DNA from: Lucinisca nassula
Taxonomy: Eukaryota > Mollusca > Bivalvia > Lucinida > Lucinidae
Length of the DNA: 64,000 bases
Assembly: GCA_963580285.1 (NCBI GenBank)
Contig: OY757019.1
Span: 67,261,076 to 67,325,075 of the forward strand
Direction: 5' to 3'
Shown: positions 13,301-25,504 of the stretch, one piece after another
How the letters are laid out: each line of letters opens with the position of its first letter
How positions within the stretch are numbered: position 1 is the stretch's first letter
Made by a program: the position numbers and the translations under genes
Notes under the pieces: model-generated
Seen by the model: only the letters and a program-made list of their open reading frames with translations
Database searches by the model: none
Told to the model about the DNA's origin: nothing

Positions 13301-13715
13301 CGGGCCAAAGGGCTAGGAGGAGATGTCGTTTAAAGGTTTTTCTATTTTTAGCTCTGGCGGCCATTTTGTTCAGCGGAACGGAACTATTTTAGCAATTTCG
13401 GTAGAGGGTCATCCAAGGAACATTTCAGTGAAATTATTTTGAAATCAAGCCAAAGGGCTAGGAGGAGATGTCGTTTAAAGGTTTTTCTATTTTTAGCTCT
13501 GGCAGCCATTTTGTTCAGCGGAGCGGAACCATTTTAGCAATTTTGGTAGAGGGTCACCCAAGGAACATTTCTGTGAAAGTATTTTGAAATCCATTCACTG
13601 GTTTAGGAGGAGATGTCATTTAAGTGAATTGTTGACGACGCACGTCGCACGACGGATGCCGGACAAAAGGCGATCACAATAGCTCACCTTGAGCACTTCT
13701 TGCTCAGGTGAGCTA
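10327..13715. mobile_element. Composite element: 165 bp monomers, then a 145 bp-monomer array
   Basis: A head and about six 165 bp-type monomers lead to the usual exit unit and an ACGCACACATGAACGCACGC patch (about 11630). The element does not end there. It runs into about thirteen 145 bp monomers (GCTCTGGCGGCCATTTTGTTC anchor, exact 145 bp steps at 12771, 12916 and 13061), then a second GACGACGCACG patch and the tail hairpin TTGAGCACTTCTTGCTCAGGTGAGCTAAAA. Two cores therefore share one head and one tail. Confidence 0.75.
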
Positions 13716-15947
13716 AAAATGTTTGAAATATGGAACCTGCGTGACCTTGGTCTAAGGTCAATTAATGACCTTGACCTTTCTTACACATAGATCTTCATGT
13801 ATTCAGCTACTTTACCTTATCTACTAATTTTGGTGACACTGTCTTCAATGGTTTCTTAAAAATCCATTATTTTCACTTTTTCCCATGCAAAACCCTAAGT
13901 CGGCAAATTTGACATTGCTGTAAAATAGGTCAATGTCGTCTCGGGGTCACCATTTGTACAAACTATGATAGGCCTGAGTACCATATGCTACATGCCAAGT
14001 TTCAAGGCCATTGGCCTTACGGTTCTGGAGAAGAAGAATTTTTAAGGCTTTTTACCATATATATAGACCATCTTGGTCATGTGATCTAGACCGTATTGGC
14101 ATTTTTTCATTTGTTCAACTCACAAAGGCTCCATATTGAATTTCACTTAAATTGGCTCAGCAGTTTTGGAGAAAAAAATGTTTGAAATATGGATCCTGAA
14201 TGACCTTGGTCTAAGGCCAATGAATGACCTTGACCTTTCTGACCCATAGATCTTCATGTATTCAGTTACTTTACCTGATCTACAAATTTTGGTGACACTG
14301 TCTTCAATGGTTTTCCTATAAATCCATTATTTTCACTTTGCCCCATGCAAAAGCCTAAGCCGGAAAATTTGACATTGCTGTAAAATAGGTCAAGGTAAAC
14401 CCGGGGTCACCATTTGTACAAACCATGATGGGCCCGAGTACCATATGCTACATGCCAAGTTTCAAGGCCACTGGCCTTATGGTTCTGGAGAAGATGATTT
14501 TTGAAGGCTTTTTACCATATATGGGCATGGCGGCCATCTTGGTCATGTGATCCAGACCCCGCGAACAAACTTTTGTTCCCCCATCCTACTGAGGCTCCAT
14601 ATGAAATTTGGCTTTGATTGGCCCTGCAGTATAGGAGAAGATCTTTCAAAATGGTGGACGGACGACGGACCATGGCCATACTATAAGCTCACCTATGAGC
14701 ATAAAGGCTCAGGTGAGCTAAAAATCCATTATCTTCACTTTTTCCCATGCAAAAGCCTGAGTCGGCAAATTTGACATTGCTGTAAAATAGGTCTAGGTCA
14801 ACTCAGGGTCACCATTTGTACAAACTATGATGGGCCTGAGTACCATATGCTACATGCCAAGTTTCAAGGCCATTGGCCTTACGGTTCTGGAGGAGAAGAA
14901 TTTTTAAGGCTTTTTACCATTTATGGGCGTGACGGCCATTTTGGTCATGTGATCAAGACCGTATTGGCATTTTTTCATTTGTTCAACTCACAAAGGCTCC
15001 ATATTAAATTTTACTTAAATTGGCTCAGCAGTTTTGGAGAAAAAAATGTTTGAAATATGGATCCTGAATGACCTTGGTCTAAGGCCAATGAATGACCTTG
15101 ACCTTTCTGACCCATAGATCTTCATGTATTCAATTACTTTACCTGATCTACAAATTTTGTTGACACTGTCTTCAATGGTTTCCTATAAATCCATTATTTT
15201 CACTTTGCCCCATGCAAAAGCCTAAGCCGGAAAATTTGACATTGCTGTAAAATAGGTCAAGGTCAACCCAGGGTCACCATTTGTACAAACCATAATGGGC
15301 CCGAGTACCATATGCTACATGCCAAGTTTCAAAGCCACTGGCCTTATGGTTCTGGAGAAGAAGATTTTTGAAGGCTTTTTACCATATATGGGCATGGCGG
15401 CCATCTTGGTCATGTGATCCAGACCCGCCAACAAGGCCAATGAATGACCTTGACCTTTCTGATCCATATACATTCATGTATTCAGTTACATTACCTGATC
15501 TACAAATTTTGGTGACACTGTCTTCAATGGTTTCCTATAAATCCATTATTTTCACTTTGCCCCATGCAAAAGTCTAAGTCGACAAATTTGACATTGCTGT
15601 AAAATAGGTCAAGATCAACCCAGGGTCACCATTTGTACAAACCATGATGGGCCCGAGCACCATATGCTACATGCCAAGTTTCCAGGCCACTGGCCTTATG
15701 GTTCTGGAGAAGAAGATTTTTGAAGGCTTTTTACCATATATGGGCATGGCGGCCATCTTGGTCATGTGATCCAGACCCCGCGAACAAACTTTCGTTCCCC
15801 TATCCCACTGAGGCTCCATATGAAATTTGGCTTTGATTGGCCCTGCAGTATAGGAGAAGAAGATCTTTGAAAATGGTGGACGGACGGACGACGGACCATG
15901 GCTATACTATAAGCTCACCTATGAGCCTAAAGGCTCAGGTGAGCTTA
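13716..15947. repeat. ~450 bp GACCTT-rich repeat units, right half of the split array
   Basis: Continues the array broken at 10326. Internal tails occur at about 14716 and 15940 (GCTCACCTATGAGC...GCTCAGGTGAGCT), each preceded by a GGTGGACGGACG patch. The array therefore contains element ends as well as internal units. Read-through frames such as those at 14547-14774 follow the repeat and are not genes. Confidence 0.7.
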
Positions 15948-15988
15948 AAATCGACATTTTCAGCAATCAAAGAGACGTAACTGTAAGA
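15948..15988. repeat. Left stub of an interrupted ~160 bp repeat family
   Basis: CGACATTTTCAGCAATCAAAG and GACGTAACTGTAAG match the interior copy at about 17740-17785. The partner half begins at 17623. Confidence 0.6.
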
Positions 15989-17622
15989 ACCAGAGGACCA
16001 TTGGTCCTGAATCGCTCACCTGACTTTTCTGAGGAAGTCCTCAAAGACTTTAATATGTGATCTTTGGCCAAGAGGGGCCGAAGGTCTGTGTAACTGGGTG
16101 GGGATCTCAATTGTTTCCGAGATATTAAGCATTCAATGCAATAAAGGGAGTTGGTCCCCAGCCCCCCCCCCCCCCACACTGGAACCGTAGGTCCAACGGT
16201 CCATTACACTGAATGCGACAAGAATATATATGGTTTATGGGTGGGGGGATCTTAACCGTTTCCGAGATATTAAGCATTTTGTGGAAAAAAGGGGGTTAGG
16301 CATGCCCCCCTCCCTAACCCAGGGACCCCCGGGTCCAAAGGTCCATGTCACTGAATGCGCCTTATCATAAGGAACAAGAATATATATGGTTTGTGGGTGG
16401 GGATCTTAATCTTTTCCGAGATATTAAGCATTTTGTTTGAGCAAAAAAGGGGGAGGGGCATGCCCCCCCACCCCCCCGGACCCCTGGTACCCCAGGGTCC
16501 AAAGGTCCATGTCACTGAATGCGCCTCATCATAAAGAACAAGAGTATATATGGTTTATGGGTGGGGATCTTAACCGTTTCCGAGATATTAAGCATTTAAT
16601 GCAAAAAAGGGGGTGGGGCATGCCCCCCTGGGACCCCCGGGTCCAAAGGTTCATGTCACTTAATGCGCCTTATGATCAGGAACAAGAATATATATGGTTC
16701 ATGGATAGAGATCTTAACCGTTTCCGAGATATTAAGCATTTTGTGCAAAAAAAAAGGGGTGGGGCATGCCCCCCCCCCCCATCCCCCCCCCCCCGGACCC
16801 CTGGTACCCCATGGTCCAAAAGTCCATGTCACTGAATGGGCCTCATTATAAGGAACAAGAGTATATATGGTTTATGGGTCGGGATCTTAACCGTTTCCTA
16901 GATATTAAGCATTTTGTGCAAAATAGGGGTGGGGCATGCCCCCCCCCCCCCCCCCCCGGAAACCCCGGTACCCAAAGTTCCAAGTCACTGAATGCGCCTT
17001 ATCATAAGGAACAAGAATATATATGGTTTATGGGTGGGGATCTTAACCGTTTCCGAGATATTAAGCATTTTGTGCAAAGAAGGGGGTGGGGCATGCCCCC
17101 CCGGGGGGCCCCAGGGTCCCAAAATCCATGTCACTTAATGCGCCTCATCATAAGGAATAAGAATATATATGGTTTAGTGGCATTATTTGTAACAGTTTGC
17201 AAGATATCAGACATTTCTACTTTTTCCCATACAAATGCCCATGTTACCAAATTTAACCTTTAACCGTGTAAAATAGGTCAAGGTCATCCCAGGGACACCA
17301 TTTATGCAATTTATGATGGGCCCATGTCCCAGGTACTACATGCCAAGTTTCATGCAAATCGGCCCAGTGGTTCCGGAGGAGAAGATTTTCGAAGGGTTTT
17401 ACCATATATGGGCATGGCGGCCATCTTGGTCATGTGACCTAGACCAAAAATGCAAACTTTCGTTCTCCCACCCCATGGAGCCTCCACATGAAATTTGACT
17501 AGAATCGGCCCAGCGGTTCCGGAGGAGAAGACGTTTGAAAATGTGAACACACACACACACAGAATTTTTGCCTGGCCATACTATCAGCTCACCAATGAGC
17601 CTTCTGCTCAGGTGAGCTAAAA
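15989..17622. mobile_element. Element with poly-G/poly-C monomer core
   Basis: A variant head (ACCAGAGGACCATTGGTCC...) is followed by about seven monomers of 145-164 bp. These carry GTTTCCGAGATATTAAGCATT, a G-rich box (GGGGGTGGGGCATG) and C homopolymers of varying length; C-run length explains most of the length variation. From about 17170 a unit of the GACCTT-type family supplies the exit, an (AC)n patch and the tail GCTCACCAATGAGCC...GCTCAGGTGAGCTAAAA. It sits inside another repeat whose halves are at 15948 and 17623. Confidence 0.7.
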
Positions 17623-18131
17623 ATGGGCCAACTTGGCCGGTTTTCAAACTCATCCAAGGTTTTATCCCCAGCCACCTTACATATAAGTTTCAAAAAGATT
17701 TGATCAAAACTGAAGGGGCTACGGTGATGACAAGGAAAAAAATCGGCATTTTCAGCAATCAAAGGGATGTAACTCTACGATAGATGGGCCGACTTAGCCT
17801 TTTTTTCGAACTCATTCGCGTTTTTATCCCCAGCCACCTTACATATAAGTTTCAGAAAGATCCGATCAAAACTGAAGGGGCTACGGTGATGACAAGCATT
17901 TTCCCATAGTAAGTCTATGGGACCATGTGGTTGCCATAAAAACCAAAGTTTTAAAGCAATTTCGAAAAAAAGTTTATGTCATCAATGCCCCACCAGAGGC
18001 ATGCTACAGATGAGAAATGATTGAGATCAGCCTGCAGGCTGCAGAGATATAGCTGCTCAAAAGTGTGGACGGACGACGGAGGACCCACTATACTATAAGC
18101 TCCCCTGGAGCCTTCAGCCTAGGTGAGCTAA
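17623..18131. repeat. Right half of the interrupted ~160 bp family, with tail hairpin
   Basis: Two units begin GGGCCAACTTGGCC (17626) and GGGCCGACTTAGCC (17788), about 160 bp apart. They share CCAGCCACCTTACATATAAG and CTGAAGGGGCTACGGTGATG. A GGACGGACGACGGAGG patch and the tail GCTCCCCTGGAGCC...GGTGAGCTAAAA end near 18131. Confidence 0.65.
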
Positions 18132-18273
18132 AAACTGTCGGAGAAGACATTTCATTATGCCCATAATCCGAACATATTTCATCAAAAATGTCTTTGCATC
18201 GTATACCAAGAATACAACGATTCTTAATATAGGACCATATTTCAAAGGCGTACTCTGACCTTCTTCCAACCAT
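18132..18273 (-). pseudogene. Mariner-family transposase fragment, N-terminal HTH only
   Basis: Read on the minus strand from an ATG at 18273, the frame gives about 47 residues: RRSEYAFEIW, then SYIKNRCILGIRCKDIFDEI, then YGHNEMSSPTVF. This resembles the first helix-turn-helix (HTH_48-like) of mariner transposases: F..YIK, LG...KDI..E, YG....S..TV before a tryptophan. The frame is cut at 18132, where the tail of a pearl-like element begins, so the rest of the DNA-binding region and the whole catalytic DDD domain are missing. The open frame extends upstream to about 18501, but those residues do not look like a transposase and are probably 5' flank. The family call rests on motif recognition alone. 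It is certainly non-functional as it stands. Confidence 0.5.
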
Positions 18274-18674
18274 GTTTTGTATTAGTATACCAGAGAAGAC
18301 AGTGTTTATCGAACAATATACATGGCTAAAGTGCACGGATCTTAACAGGTTTGGTATCAATGTATAGGTTAAATGTTTTTCTATGCTGTGAAATTTATTT
18401 CCAGGTGATTTTTGTATTAGTGCAGGACAAAACGTTCTACTTGCATTTATATTTGAACAGTCCTCGTAGATAAAATTGAAATGAGCTGTACTTTTGTTCA
18501 TGGATTATTTTTAATTTTCTTTTCTAATTTACCAAAAAAATTTCAAAATGAAGTCTCAAACTTGTTGTCTAATAACCTCTAGGAAGGAAAACCCAATCTC
18601 CAAGAAATGAAAACCTACTAGAAATGTCTTCAGAAGAAAACAATGTTCCCCACCACCCCCACCACCATAAAAAT
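18274..18674. other. Non-repeat stretch, no gene recognised
   Basis: About 400 bp of AT-rich sequence unlike the surrounding arrays. It is probably the 5' flank of the mariner fragment plus old intergenic or intronic DNA. An open minus-strand frame covers its left part (to 18501) but has no recognisable domain. Confidence 0.5.
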
Positions 18675-18793
18675 ATATTAAACACCCATTTGACTTTACT
18701 AACTAGGTTAAAGTCACCAAAATGTAAGCTGCAAACAAGCCATTTTTGGCCTTGGCCCAAAATTAACTTTTTTGGGGGTGCTGTGACCTTAAA
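18675..18793. repeat. Remnant of the GACCTT repeat family
   Basis: CAAGCCATTTTTGGCC, AAAATTAACT and GGTGCTGTGACCTTAAA match the units at about 27450-27505 and 34500-34565. It ends where the next element head begins. Confidence 0.6.
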
Positions 18794-20763
18794 ACAAGAG
18801 GGCCATGATGGCCCTGGATCGCTCACCTGATCCATAGAGTAACAAGTGGGCCCCGGGGTGGGTCATTATTGACCCCAGGGTTATAATGTGCATAATGTTG
18901 AGGGAGGTCTAAAAAGGTGAAGCTTCATACCAAATATCAACAAAGGCTATAATTTGAACAATCTTGGCAAAGGTCCAGTAGATGAAGCAACACACCAAAT
19001 ATCAAAGACATGGGCCTTGCGGTTTCAGAGAAGAAGATTTTTTTAAAGATATTCCCTACAAGCCTATGTAAAACCAAATGGCCCTGGGCCGGGGGTATTT
19101 TTGGCCTCAGGGTTATAATATACACAATCTTGATAGAGGTCCACTAGATGAAGCTTCACACCAAATATCCAAGACCTGGGCCTTGCTGTTTCAGAGAAGA
19201 AGATTTTTCAAAGATTATCTCTATATAAGTCTATGTAAAACCAAAGGGCCCTGGGGCGGGGGCTTTTGTGGCCAGAGGGCTATAATTTGAACAATATTGG
19301 TAGAGGTCCACTAGATGAAGCTCCATACCAAAATATCAAAGACATGGGCCTTGCAGTTTCAGAGAAGAAGATTTTTAAATATTTCCCTATATAAGTATGT
19401 AAAACCAAAGGGCCTCTGGGCGGGGGCATTTTTGGCCCCAGGGCTACAATTTGAACAATCTTGATAGAGGTCCACTAGATGAAATTACACACCAAATATC
19501 AAAGACCTAGGCCTTGTGGTTTCACAGAACAAAATTTTTAAAGATTTTCCCAGTATAAGTCTATGTAAAACCAAAGGGCCTCGAGGCGGGGCCATTTTTG
19601 GTCTCAGGGCTATAATTTGAACAATCTTTGTAGATGTCCACTAGATGAAGCTTCATACCAATTATCAAAGACCTAGGCCTTGTGTTTCAGAGAAGAAGAT
19701 TTTTATAGATTTTCCCTATAGAAGTTTATGTAAAACAAAAGGGCCCCGGAGCGGGGGCATTTTTGGCCCCAAGGGCTATAGTTTGAACAATCTTGGTAGG
19801 GGTCCACAAGATGAAGCTTCATACCAAATAGCAAAATCCTGGGCCTTGCAGTTTCAGAGAAGAAGATTTTTAAAGATTTTCCCTATATAAGACTATGCAA
19901 AACCAAAGGGTCCTGGGACGGGGGCATTTTTGGCCCCAGCACTATTATTTGGCCCCAGCACTATAATTTGAACAATCTTGGTAGGGGTCCACTAGATGAA
20001 GCTTCATTCCAAATAGCAAAGACCTGGGCCTTGCGGTTTCAGAGAAGAAGATTTTTAAAGATTTTCCCTACATAAACCCATATAATTTCAAAGGGCCCTG
20101 GGGCGGGGGCATTTTTGGCCCCAGCACTATAATTCGAACAATCTTGGTAGGGGTCCACTAGATGAAGCTTCTTACCAAATATCAAAGACCTGGGCCTTGC
20201 CCTTTCAGAGAAGAAGATTTTTAAAGATTTTCCATATATAAGCCCATGTAAAACCAAAGGGCCCCAGGGCGGGGGCATTTTTGGCCCAACCAGTATAATT
20301 TGAACAATCTTGGTAGGGGTCCAGTAGATGAAGCTTCATACTAAATATCAAAGACCTGGGCTTTGCGGTTTCAGCGAAGAAGAGTTTTAAAGGTTTTCCC
20401 TATATAAGCCCATATAAAACCAAAGGGCCCCCGGGTGTGGGCATTTTTGGCCCCAGCACTATAATTTTAACAATCTTGGTAGGGGTCCACTAGATGAAGC
20501 TTCATACCAAATATCAAAGACCTGGGCCTTGTGGTTTCAGAGGAGAAGATTGTTTGAGTTTTTTTGTGAAAAAATCTTTTTTTGGCTCCTGTGACCTAGA
20601 TGTGCAACAGACCGGAACCATTTGGACAACGTTGAAGGGGGACCACCTAAGGGTCATTCCTATGAAGTTTGGTCAAAATCCGTTCAGTGGTTTAGGAGGA
20701 GATGTTGTTTGAAGAAATTGTTTACGCACGAATGACAGACAAAAAGTGATCCTAATATAAAAC
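18794..20763. mobile_element. Pearl-like element lacking the tail hairpin
   Basis: The head is followed by about ten 165 bp monomers. One (near 19930-19970) has a short internal duplication of GGCCCCAGCACTAT. The exit unit, a GATGACAGACAAAAAG patch and CCTAATATAAAAC follow, directly against the next head. Lead sequence and truncated end match the element starting at 20764. Confidence 0.7.
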
Positions 20764-22691
20764 ACAAGAGGGCCACGATGGCCCTGGATTGCTCACCTGA
20801 TCCATAGAGTAACAATTGGGCCTCAGGGAGGGCCATTATTGACCCCAGGGTTATAATGTGCATAATGTTGAGGAAGGTCTAAAAAGGTGAAGCTTCATAC
20901 CAAATATCAACAAAGGCTATAATTTGAACAATCTTGGCAAAGGTCCACTAGATGAAGCTAAACAAAAAATATCCAAGACCTTGGCCTTGCGGTTTCAGAG
21001 AAGAAGATTTTTTAAAGATTTTCCCTATATAAGCCTATGTAAAACCAAAGGGCCCTGGGGCGGGGGCATTTTTGGCCCCAGGACTACATAAGCCTTTGTA
21101 AAAACCAAATGGCACCAGGGCGGGGCATTTTTGGCCTCAGGGCTATAATTTAAACAATCTTGGTAGAGGTCCACTAGATGAAGCTTCATACCAAATATTA
21201 ACGGGCCTCCGTGGCCTAGTGGATAAGAGCGCTGACTCTTAGTCATTAGGTCTCTCACCGCCGTAGGTTCGAGCCTCGCTCGGGCCACGTGTGAGACGCC
21301 AAGTTCTGCAACGGAAGGTCAGGTGGTTTTTCTCCGGGTACTCCGGTTTTCGCCCACCTCTGATTAACGATCGGCTCGATATGAGTGAAATAATCTTGAA
21401 AGGGCCGTAAAACCCAAACCAAACAAACAAACAAATCATACCAAATATCAAAGACCTGGGCCTTGTGGTTTCAGAGAAGAAGATTTTCAAAGATTATCTC
21501 TATATAAGTCTATTTAAAACCAAAGGGCCCCGGGGCGGGGGCATTTGTGGCCCAAGGCTATAATTTGAATAATCTTGGTAGAGGTCCACTAGATGAAGCT
21601 CCATACCAAATATCAAAAAAATGGGCCTTGCAGTTTCAGAGAAGAAGATTTTAAAGATTTCCCTATATAAGTCTAGGTAAAACCAAAGGGTCTTGGGGCG
21701 GGGACATATTTGGCCCCAGCACTATAATTTGAACAATCTTGATAGAGGTCCACAAGATGAAATTTCACACCAAATATCAAAGACCTAGGCCATGTGGTTT
21801 CATAGAAGAAGATTTTTAAAGATTTTCCCTATATAAGTCTATGTGTAACCAAAGGGCCACGAGGCGGGGGCATTTTTGGTCTCAGGGCTACAATTTGAAC
21901 AATCTTGGTAGAGGTCCACAAGCTGAAGCTTCATACCAAATATCAAAGACCTAGGCCTTGTGGTTTCAGAGAAGAAGATTTTTCAAGATTTTCCCTATAC
22001 AAGACTATGTAAAACCAAAGGGCCCCAGGGCGGGGGCATTTTTGGCCCCAGGGCTATAATTTGAACAATCTTGGTAGAGGTCCACATGATGAAGCTTCAT
22101 ACCAAATATCAAAGACCTGGGCCTTGCAGTTTCAGAGAAGAAGATTTTTAAAAATTTTCCTTATATAAGCCTATGTAAAACCAAAGGGCCCCGGGGCGGG
22201 GGCATTTTTGGCCCTGGCACTATTATTTGAACAATCTTGGTAGGGGTCCACTAGATGAATCTTCATACCAAATATCAAAGATCTGGGCCTTGCGGTTTCA
22301 GAGAAGAAGATTTTTAAAGATTTTTCCCTATATAAGCCCATGTAAAACCAAAGGGCCCCGGGGTGGGGGCATTTTTTGCCCCAGTACTATAATTTGAACA
22401 ATCTTGGTAGGGGTCCTATAGATGAAGCTTCATACCAAATATCAAAGACCTGGGCCTTGCGGTTTCAGAGAAGAAGATTTTTTAAGTTTTTGGTGAAAAA
22501 AATCTTTTTTTGGCTCCTGTGACCTAGATGTGCAATGGACCCGAACCATTTGAACAATTTTGAAAAGGGTACACCTAAGGATCATTCCTGTGAAGTTTGG
22601 TCAAAATCCGATCAGTGGTTCAGGAGGAGATGTCGTTTGAAGAAATTGTTTACGCACGGATGACAGACAAAAAGTGATCCTAATATTAATC
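20764..22691. mobile_element. Pearl-like element lacking the tail hairpin, host of a SINE
   Basis: Same architecture as the previous element. Its third monomer is interrupted by a SINE at 21201-21435. It ends in CCTAATATTAATC, directly abutting the next head. Confidence 0.7.
21201..21435 (+). mobile_element. tRNA-derived SINE with target-site duplication
   Basis: The tRNA-like head has an A box (GTGGCCTAGTGGATAAG, about 21211) and a B box (GGTTCGAGCC, 21266-21275). The body contains CTCCGGGTACTCCGGTTTTC and GAAATAATCTTGAAAGGGCC, and the 3' tail is AAACCCAAACC(AAAC)n. It is flanked by a 15 bp duplication, TCATACCAAATATTA at 21186-21200 and TCATACCAAATATCA at 21436-21450, with one mismatch. 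The duplicated bases belong to the pearl monomer, so it inserted by LINE-type retrotransposition after the array existed. It looks full length. Confidence 0.9.
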
Positions 22692-24679
22692 ACAAGAGGG
22701 CCATGATGGCCCTGGATCGCTCACCTGATCCATAGAGTAACAAGTGGGCCCCGGGGAGAGCCATTAATGACCCCAGGGTTATAATGTGCATAATGTTGAG
22801 GGAGGTCTAAAAAGGTGAAGCTTCATACCAAATATCAACAAAGGCTATAATTTGAACAATCTTGGCAAAGGTCCACTAGATGAAGCTACACACCAAATAT
22901 CAAAGACCTGTGCCTTGCAGTTTCAGAAGATATTCCCTACATAAGCTTATGTAAAACCAAATGGCCCCGGGGCGGGGGCATTTTTGTCCTCAGGGTTAAA
23001 ACCTAAACAATATTGATAGAGGTCCACTAGATAAAGCTTCACACCAAATATCAAAGACCTGGGCCTTGCTGTTTCAGAGAAGAAGATTTTCAAAGATTAT
23101 CTCTATATAAGTCTATGTAAAACCAAAGGGCCCTGGGGTGGGGGCATTTGTAGCCCAAGGGCTATAATTTGAACAATCTTGGTAGAGGTCCACTAGATGA
23201 AGCTCCATACCAAATATCAAAGACATGGGCCTTGCAGTTTCAGAGAAGAAGATTTTTAAAGATTTCCCTTTATAAGTCTATGTAAAACCAAAGGGTCTCA
23301 GGGCGGGGGCATTTTTGGCCCCAGGGCTAAAATTTGAACAATCTTGATAGAGGTCCACTAGATGAAATTTCACAACAAATATCAAAGACCTAGGCCTTGC
23401 GGTTTCATAGAAGAAGATTTTTAAAGATTTCCCCTATATAAGTCTATGTAAAACCAAAGGGCCACGAGGCGGGGGCATTTTAGTACTCAGGGCTATAATT
23501 TGAACAATCTTGGTAGAGGTCCACTAGCTGAAGCTTCATACAAAATATCAAAGACCTAGGCCTTGTGGTTTCAGAGACAAAGATTTTTCAAGATTTTCCC
23601 TATATAAGTCTATGTAAAACCAAAGGGCCCTGGAGCCAGGGCATTTTTCGTCACAGGGCTATAATTTGAACAATGTTGGTAGAGGTCCACAAGATGAAGC
23701 TTCGTACCAAATATCAAAGACCTGGGCCTTGCAGTTTCAGAGAAGAAGATTTTTAAAGATTTTCCCTATATAAGCCTATGTAAAACCAAAGGGCCCAGGG
23801 GCGGGGGCATTTTTGGCCCCAGCACTATAATTTGAATAATCTTGGTAGGGGTCCACTAGATCAAGCTTCATACCAAATAGCAAAGACCTGGGCCTTGCAG
23901 TTTCAGAGAAGAAGATTTTTAAAGATTTTCCCTATATAAGCCTATGTAAAACCAAAGGGCCCCGGGGCGGGGGCATTTTTGGCCCCAGCACTATAATTTG
24001 AACAATCTTGGCAGGGGTCCACTAGATGAAGCTTCATACCAAATATCAAAGACCTGGGCCTTGTGGTTTCAGAGAAGAAGTCTTTTAAGATTTTCCCTAT
24101 ACAAGCCCATGTAAAACCAAAGGGCCCCAGGGCGGGGGCATTTTTGGCCCCAGCACTATAATTTGAACAATCTTGGTAGGGGTCCACTAGATGAAGCTTC
24201 ATACTAAATATCAAAGACCTGGGCCTTGCGGTTTCAGAGAAGAAGATTTTTAAAGATTTTCCTTATATAAGCCCATGTAAAACCAAAGGGCCCCGGGGCG
24301 GGGGCATTTTTGGCCCCAGCACAATAATTTGAACAATCTTGGTAGGGGTCCACTAGATGAAGCTTCATACCAAATATCAAAGACCTGGGCCTTGCGGTTT
24401 CAGAGAAGAAGATTTTTTAAGTTTTTGGTGAAAAAAATCTATTTTTGGCTCCTGTGACCTATATGTCCAATGGACCGGAACCATTTGAACAATTTTGAAA
24501 GGGGACTACCTAAGGATCATTCCTGTGAAGTTTGGTCAAAATCCGATCAGTGGTTTAGGAGGAGATGTCGTTTAAAGAAATTGTTTACGCACGGACGCAT
24601 GCACGCACGCACGGATGCACGCACGATGGACAAAAAGTGATCCCAAAAGTTCACCTCGTCACTACGTGACGGTGAGCTA
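22692..24679. mobile_element. Pearl-like element, complete
   Basis: Head, about ten 165-166 bp monomers (CTATAATTT anchors at 23991 and 24156 are 165 bp apart), exit unit, an ACGCATGCACGCACGC patch and the tail hairpin TCACCTCGTCACTACGTGACGGTGAGCT. The tail shares its last bases with the next head: GGTGAGCTAACAAGAGGG. Confidence 0.75.
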
Positions 24680-25180
24680 ACAAGAGGGCCCAAAGGGCCC
24701 TGAATCGCTCACCTGAGAATTAGTGTCTCCAAGGGCTATAATTTGAACAAACTCGGTAATGGTCCACTAGATGAAGCTTCATACCAAATATCAAAGACCT
24801 GGGCCTTCTGGTTTCAGACAAGAAGATTTTTTAAGGTTTTCCCTATATAAGCCTATGAAAAACCAAAGGGTCCCGGAGTGGGGGCATCTTTGGCCCCAGG
24901 GCTATAATTTGAACAATCTTGAAAGAGGTCCACTAGATGAAGTTTCACACCAAATACCAAAGATCTGGGCCTTGCGCATTCAGGGAAGAAGATTTTTAAA
25001 GATTTTCCATGTATAAGCCTACGTAAAACCAAAGGCCCCAGGGGTGGGGGCATTTTTGGCCCCAGGGCTATAATTTTAACAATCTTGGTAGAGGTCTACT
25101 AGTTGAAGCTTCATATCAAATAGCATAGAGCAGGGCCTTGTGGTATCAGAGAAGAAGAATTTTAAATATTTTCCCTAATT

Positions 25181-25334
25181 AATAAAAATAAAAAATGAGT
25201 TCCTTTAAGAGCAATGAAAACATTCATAAGAAAGAAGATGGGTCATACTACGTAGTTTTGGCTATTAAAGCCTCATCAGTGACTCTGTAATGATCCGGCA
25301 AAGAAAGCCTGTGAAAACTTACTGCAATTTTGCG
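25181..25334 (-). mobile_element. Hammerhead-bearing insert, copy 1
   Basis: About 154 bp, foreign to the pearl monomer and sharing GAGTTCCTTTAAGAGCAATG and ACATTCATAAGAAAGAAGATG with copy 2. It lies at the end of a shortened GATTTTCCCTA block, and the monomer resumes with AAGCCTGTGAAAAACC. It is shorter at its right end than copy 2, stopping after TGCAATTTTGCG. Retrozyme or ribozyme-SINE origin is inferred. Confidence 0.65.
25240..25285 (-). ncRNA. Hammerhead ribozyme, mutated core
   Basis: On the minus strand: stem I strand GAGTCA, core CTGATGA, stem II GGCT/AGCC with loop TTAAT, then AAAA in place of GAAA, a 3 bp stem III with loop ACGT, TA at the cleavage position, and TGACCC. The invariant G12 is A, and stem I has one A-C mismatch. 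It keeps the fold but should be catalytically dead, because G12 is needed for hammerhead catalysis. Confidence 0.75.
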
Positions 25335-25504
25335 ATTAAGCCTGTGAAAAACCAAAGGGTCCAAGGGTGGGGGCATTTTTGGTCCTAGGGCTATAATTTG
25401 AACAATCTAGATAGAGGTCCAATATATAAAGCTTCACACCAAATATCTAAGACCTTAGCCTTGCAGTTTCTGAGAAGAAGTTTCTTTAAAGATTTTCCCT
25501 ATAT

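Noticed and set aside
16437..17263. Proline-rich proteins encoded across the poly-C region (132 and 165 codons)
   Set aside because: Proline runs come from the C homopolymers. The frames follow the monomer and shift whenever a C-run changes length.
21201..21275. Functional tRNA gene
   Set aside because: A and B boxes are present, but the sequence continues into a SINE body with an AAAC tail and a target-site duplication.
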